Shown here in pieces: positions 60,624 to 64,000 of a DNA stretch of 64,000 nucleotides (positions are counted from its first letter, which is position 1; each line of letters opens with the position of its first letter). Position numbers and translations under genes: made by a program. The stretch is from Janthinobacterium sp. TND4EL3 (GTDB lineage: Bacteria; Pseudomonadota; Gammaproteobacteria; Burkholderiales; Burkholderiaceae_D): positions 169,993-233,992 of the forward strand of contig NZ_FTMV01000010.1 of assembly GCF_900156175.1 (NCBI RefSeq), given 5' to 3'. Under the pieces are notes generated by a model. The model saw nothing but the letters and a program-made list of their open reading frames with translations. It had not been told where the DNA came from and searched no databases.

Positions 60624-63600
60624 GTACACCAAAGCGATTGCTGAATCCAGCAATTTCATCGTCTTGGACAAATACACCCAAGAGTGGAAAGTTGCAGACA
60701 GCTACCAGAGTGAAGGCGATCTGGAGCGTGAGTTTATTCAGGATTTGCAAAACCAGGGTTATGAATACCTGCCGGGCTTGTGCACGCCCGACGCCTTGCT
60801 AAAAAATGTGCGTGTCCAGTTGCAAGCGCTCAATAACGTGGAGTTTGCAGACAGCGAATGGTTGCGGTTTGTGGAAACTTGGCTGGACAGGCCAAGTGAT
60901 GGCATCGTCGAGAAAACCCGCAAGATTCACGACGACTTTATCCACGACTTTGTCTTTGACAATGGTCGCATACAGAACATCTACCTACTCGATAAGAAGA
61001 ACATCGCTTGCAACAAGGTGCAGGTGATCAAACAGTTTGAGCAGAAAGGCAGTCACGTCAACCGTTATGACGTGACGATTCTGGTCAATGGTCTGCCGCT
61101 GGTACAGGTGGAGCTGAAGAAGCGCGGCGTGGCAATCCGTGAAGCCTTCAACCAGGTGCACCGCTATAGCAAGGAGAGCTTCAACAGCGAGAATTCCTTG
61201 TTTAAGTACCTACAACTGTTCGTGATCTCCAATGGTACCGACTGCCGTTACTTCGCCAACACCACGCAGCGCAACAAGAACAGTTTCGACTTCACCATGA
61301 ACTGGGCGAAGGCAGATAACACGCTGATCAAGGATTTAAAGGACTTCACAGCCACCTTCTTCCAGAAGCACACGCTGCTCAACGTGCTGCTGCACTTCTC
61401 TGTGTTCGATGTCAGCAACACGTTGCTGGTGATGCGCCCTTACCAGATTGCCGCCACGGAGCGAATTCTGTGGAAGATCAGAAGCAGCCATCAGGCCAAG
61501 AGCTGGAGCAATACGGAAAGCGGCGGCTTCATCTGGCACACCACCGGCAGCGGCAAGACGCTGACCAGCTTCAAGGCAGCGCGCTTGGCCACCGAACTGG
61601 ATTTCATCGATAAGGTGTTCTTCGTGGTGGACCGCAAGGATCTGGACTACCAGACCATGAAGGAATACCAGCGCTTTTCACCGGACAGCGTGAATGGCTC
61701 GGATAGCACGGCAGGCCTGAAGCGCAACCTGGAGAAGGACGACAACAAGATCGTCGTCACCACTATCCAGAAGCTCAACAACCTGATGAAGAGCGAGTCG
61801 GACTTGCCCATCTACGGCAAGCAAGTGGTATTCATATTTGACGAATGCCACCGCAGTCAGTTTGGTGAGGCCCAGAAGAACTTGAAGAGAAAGTTCAGGA
61901 AGTTCTGCCAGTTCGGCTTCAGCGGCACGCCCATCTTCCCGGAGAACGCCTTGGGTGCCGAGACCACGGCCAGCGTGTTTGGTCGTGAGCTGCACTCGTA
62001 CGTGATCACGGATGCGATCCGTGATGAAAAGGTACTCAAGTTCAAAGTGGACTACAACGATGTTCGCCCGCAGTTCAAGGCCATCGAGACCGAGAAGGAC
62101 GACAAGAAGCTGAGTGCGGCAGAGAACAAGCAAGCCCTGCTGCACCCTGATCGCATCCGTGAGATCACCCAGTACATCCTGAACAACTTCCGGCAAAAGA
62201 CGCACCGCCTGCACGCGGGCAACAAGGGCTTCAACGCCATGTTTGCCGTTAGCAGCGTCGATGCTGCCAAGCTGTATTACGAGTGCTTCAGGGAGCAGCA
62301 GAAGAGTCGCGACAAACAGCTGAAAGTGGCAACCATCTTCTCGTTCGCCGCCAATGAAGAGCAGGACGCGCTTGGCGACATTCAGGACGAGAGCTTTGAT
62401 GTGTCTGCCATGAACAGCAGCGCCAAGGAGTTCCTGAGCGCGGCCATCGCTGACTACAACGCGCTGTTCAAGACCAACTTCAGCGTGGACAGCAACGGCT
62501 TCCAGAACTACTATCGAGATCTGGCCAAGCAGGTCAAAGCAAAGGAAATTGATCTGCTCATTGTAGTGGGAATGTTCCTGACGGGCTTTGATGCTCCCAC
62601 GCTTAATACGCTGTTTGTGGACAAGAACCTGCGCTACCACGGCTTGATGCAGGCTTACTCACGCACCAACCGCATCTTTGACGCCACCAAGACCTTCGGC
62701 AACGTCGTTACCTTCCGTGACTTGGAGCAGGCGACGATTGATGCCATCACCTTGTTCGGTGACAAGAACACCAAAAACGTCGTGCTTGAGAAAAGCTATA
62801 AGGAATACATGGAAGGCTTCACCGATGCGGCCACCGGTGAGGCGTGTCGAGGTTTCATGGATGTGGTGCAGGAACTGGAAGCACGCTTCCCAAACCCTGC
62901 CGCCATTGAAAAGGAGGCTGACAAGAAGGCCTTTGCCAAGCTGTTTGGCGAGTATTTACGGGTGGAAAACGTGCTGCAGAACTATGACGAGTTCGCCAGC
63001 CTGAAGGAGTTGCAAACCATCGACATTGCCGACTTGGCTGCTGTAGATGCGTTCAAGGCCAAGCACTACTTGAGCGATGACGATCTGGCGGTGCTACAAG
63101 CCATCCCGATTCCTGCCGAACGGAAGATTCAGGACTACCGTTCGACCTATAATGACGTACGGGACTGGTTGCGTCGAGAAAAATCTGGTGCTGAGAAGGA
63201 AAAGTCGACCATCGACTGGGATGACGTAGTATTTGAGGTTGATCTTCTCAAGTCGCAGGAAATTAATCTGGACTACATTCTGGAACTGATTTTTGAGCAC
63301 AATAAAAGGCTCAAGGACAAGGTTTCACTGGTGGAGGAGGTGCGCCGGGTGATTCGTGCCAGCCTTGGCAACCGTGCCAAGGAAAGCCTGCTGGTTGATT
63401 TCATCAATCAGAATGACCTGGACAAGATTGGCGACAAGGCCAGCGTGATTGATGCTTTCTTCATCTTTGCTCAAGCGGAACAGCAGCGTGAAGCGCAAGA
63501 GCTGATCAACACTGAGAACCTGAATGTGGAGGCTGCCAAACGTTATATCTCCACTTCGCTGAAGCGGGAATATGCCAGCGATAATGGTACAGAGCTCAAT

Positions 63601-63717
63601 GCAATTTTACCCAAGATGAGCCCGCTCAATCCGCAATTCCTGAAAACAAAGCAAAGCGTCTTCCAGAAAATTTCCGCGTTTGTTGAGAAGTTTAAAGGCG
63701 TGGGTGGGCAGGTCTAA
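60616..63717 (+). CDS. hsdR: Type I restriction endonuclease subunit HsdR
   Basis: A 1033-residue motor and nuclease subunit that cuts unmodified DNA after translocation. The ATG at 60616 overlaps the prrC stop; [20 protein letters not shown] is the usual start. The nuclease domain has [22 protein letters not shown] (D near 152) and VQVELKKRG (E166/K168), a PD-(D/E)xK site. The superfamily 2 helicase follows: Walker A HTTGSGKT (308-315), DECH box [11 protein letters not shown] (about 407-417), GFSGTPIF (motif III-like), and [18 protein letters not shown] and AYSRTNRIF as motifs V and VI. The C-terminal region is helical and binds HsdM/HsdS. It is the last gene of the operon. Confidence 0.95.
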   Translation: MLEYTKAIAESSNFIVLDKYTQEWKVADSYQSEGDLEREFIQDLQNQGYEYLPGLCTPDALLKNVRVQLQALNNVEFADSEWLRFVETWLDRPSDGIVEKTRKIHDDFIHDFVFDNGRIQNIYLLDKKNIACNKVQVIKQFEQKGSHVNRYDVTILVNGLPLVQVELKKRGVAIREAFNQVHRYSKESFNSENSLFKYLQLFVISNGTDCRYFANTTQRNKNSFDFTMNWAKADNTLIKDLKDFTATFFQKHTLLNVLLHFSVFDVSNTLLVMRPYQIAATERILWKIRSSHQAKSWSNTESGGFIWHTTGSGKTLTSFKAARLATELDFIDKVFFVVDRKDLDYQTMKEYQRFSPDSVNGSDSTAGLKRNLEKDDNKIVVTTIQKLNNLMKSESDLPIYGKQVVFIFDECHRSQFGEAQKNLKRKFRKFCQFGFSGTPIFPENALGAETTASVFGRELHSYVITDAIRDEKVLKFKVDYNDVRPQFKAIETEKDDKKLSAAENKQALLHPDRIREITQYILNNFRQKTHRLHAGNKGFNAMFAVSSVDAAKLYYECFREQQKSRDKQLKVATIFSFAANEEQDALGDIQDESFDVSAMNSSAKEFLSAAIADYNALFKTNFSVDSNGFQNYYRDLAKQVKAKEIDLLIVVGMFLTGFDAPTLNTLFVDKNLRYHGLMQAYSRTNRIFDATKTFGNVVTFRDLEQATIDAITLFGDKNTKNVVLEKSYKEYMEGFTDAATGEACRGFMDVVQELEARFPNPAAIEKEADKKAFAKLFGEYLRVENVLQNYDEFASLKELQTIDIADLAAVDAFKAKHYLSDDDLAVLQAIPIPAERKIQDYRSTYNDVRDWLRREKSGAEKEKSTIDWDDVVFEVDLLKSQEINLDYILELIFEHNKRLKDKVSLVEEVRRVIRASLGNRAKESLLVDFINQNDLDKIGDKASVIDAFFIFAQAEQQREAQELINTENLNVEAAKRYISTSLKREYASDNGTELNAILPKMSPLNPQFLKTKQSVFQKISAFVEKFKGVGGQV

Positions 63718-63784
63718 TTGCACCGGTTGGATATTTTTTATGAGCTTCGGGGAATTTCTCAATCGGATCAATAGCTTTGAAACT

Positions 63785-63813
63785 TGGTGGCCCGGCGCGG
63801 AATCGAACCATCG
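63785..63813 (-). repeat. Isolated tRNA 3'-end fragment (tRNA-Phe-like), candidate att site
   Basis: On the minus strand TGGTTCGATTCCGCGCCG and then GGCCACCA form the T-loop, T-stem side, acceptor strand and CCA of a tRNA, resembling tRNA-Phe of this order. No 5' half is present. Pairing is lost just upstream of the T-loop, so the rest of the tRNA is absent, as at the outer att site of a tRNA-targeting element. Confidence 0.55.
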
Positions 63814-63816
63814 AAA

Positions 63817-64000
63817 TGTAGTGGTCAACCCATCTTGGACACTACGTTAAGTTTTTTTGGGGCGACGGCCGGTGCCAGTCCCTGGTTGAACTGATGTGGC
63901 CGTATCGTAAGCGTAAATCCAGCACCGTCTTGAGCCCGGCAATGAATTAGAAGATGATGGCATCACACCGCTGGGAAGCGGCGTGTTTTTAAGCCGAAGG
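63817..64000 (-). mobile_element. IS3-family insertion sequence end, truncated by the window edge or by decay
   Basis: A terminal-repeat-like sequence TGTAGTGGTCAACCCATC starts at 63817. On the minus strand it is preceded by the last codons of an IS3-type transposase. Further right the transposase reading frame is not recognisable, so only the end of the element appears preserved. Confidence 0.5.
63825..63902 (-). pseudogene. C-terminal end of an IS3-family transposase (OrfB)
   Basis: The minus-strand codons read RPHQFNQGLAPAVAPKKLNV and then VSKMG followed by a stop. This fits the RPHQ(F/Y)NGGL-x-PA end of IS3-family integrase-type transposases. Upstream of RPHQ the frame does not resemble transposase, so this is a relic. 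Confidence 0.5.

Overview
The window reads as a chromosomal segment of a betaproteobacterium of the Oxalobacteraceae (Janthinobacterium/Massilia/Duganella type). I infer this from high-GC housekeeping genes, Ala/Gly/Arg-rich tails on RluB and InfB, the rimP-nusA-infB-rbfA-truB cluster, a PEP-CTERM protein and many TonB-dependent receptors. No database search was possible, so the genus is an inference.

Layout. 1-5.7 kb: two TonB-dependent receptors on the minus strand. 6.3-11.9 kb: a peptide-type ABC importer (binding protein, two permeases, fused double ATPase), then a DedA-rhodanese fusion. 13-27.9 kb: housekeeping genes: glucokinase, scpB-rluB, the translation/transcription operon rimP-nusA-infB-rbfA-truB with an attenuator-rich leader, then typA, dusA and a small partner. 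28.4-36.8 kb: a chemoreceptor, a secreted TonB-C-terminal-domain protein, two lipoproteins, a 38-residue membrane protein, a PEP-CTERM protein, a FecA-like receptor with a Fur box, and a single-domain response regulator. 36.9-37.5 kb: a HigBA-type toxin-antitoxin pair whose toxin frame is broken. 41-46.6 kb: murI, class I fumarase, a UPF0114 protein and acs.

Three stretches are acquired. (A) A 3.2-kb mini-island in the 3' end of tRNA-His (about 37,662-40,913) is bounded by a duplicated tRNA end. It holds an integrase remnant and four small genes that look like an orphan immunity-gene cluster, one of them DUF4926-like. (B) A very AT-rich 5.2-kb element in the 3' end of tRNA-Ser (46,905-52,138) is bounded by a 20-bp direct repeat. 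It carries a tyrosine integrase and a MobV-type relaxase but no visible replication gene, so it looks like an integrative mobilizable element. (C) Behind it, on the same tRNA-Ser site, lies a second accretion: a P4-type integrase, an integrase-like gene lacking a catalytic domain, an AlpA-type regulator, repeats and gene remnants. Downstream of these is a complete type I restriction-modification locus.

The restriction locus is the most exciting part. It is hsdM-hsdS-prrC-hsdR in one tightly overlapped operon (56,658-63,717). The third gene encodes a 396-residue PrrC anticodon nuclease with the ATPase motifs and the Arg320/Glu324/His356 triad in place. This is a two-layer phage defence in which a dormant tRNA-cutting toxin is held by the restriction complex. 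The right edge of the window has a tRNA 3'-end fragment and an IS3-family remnant.
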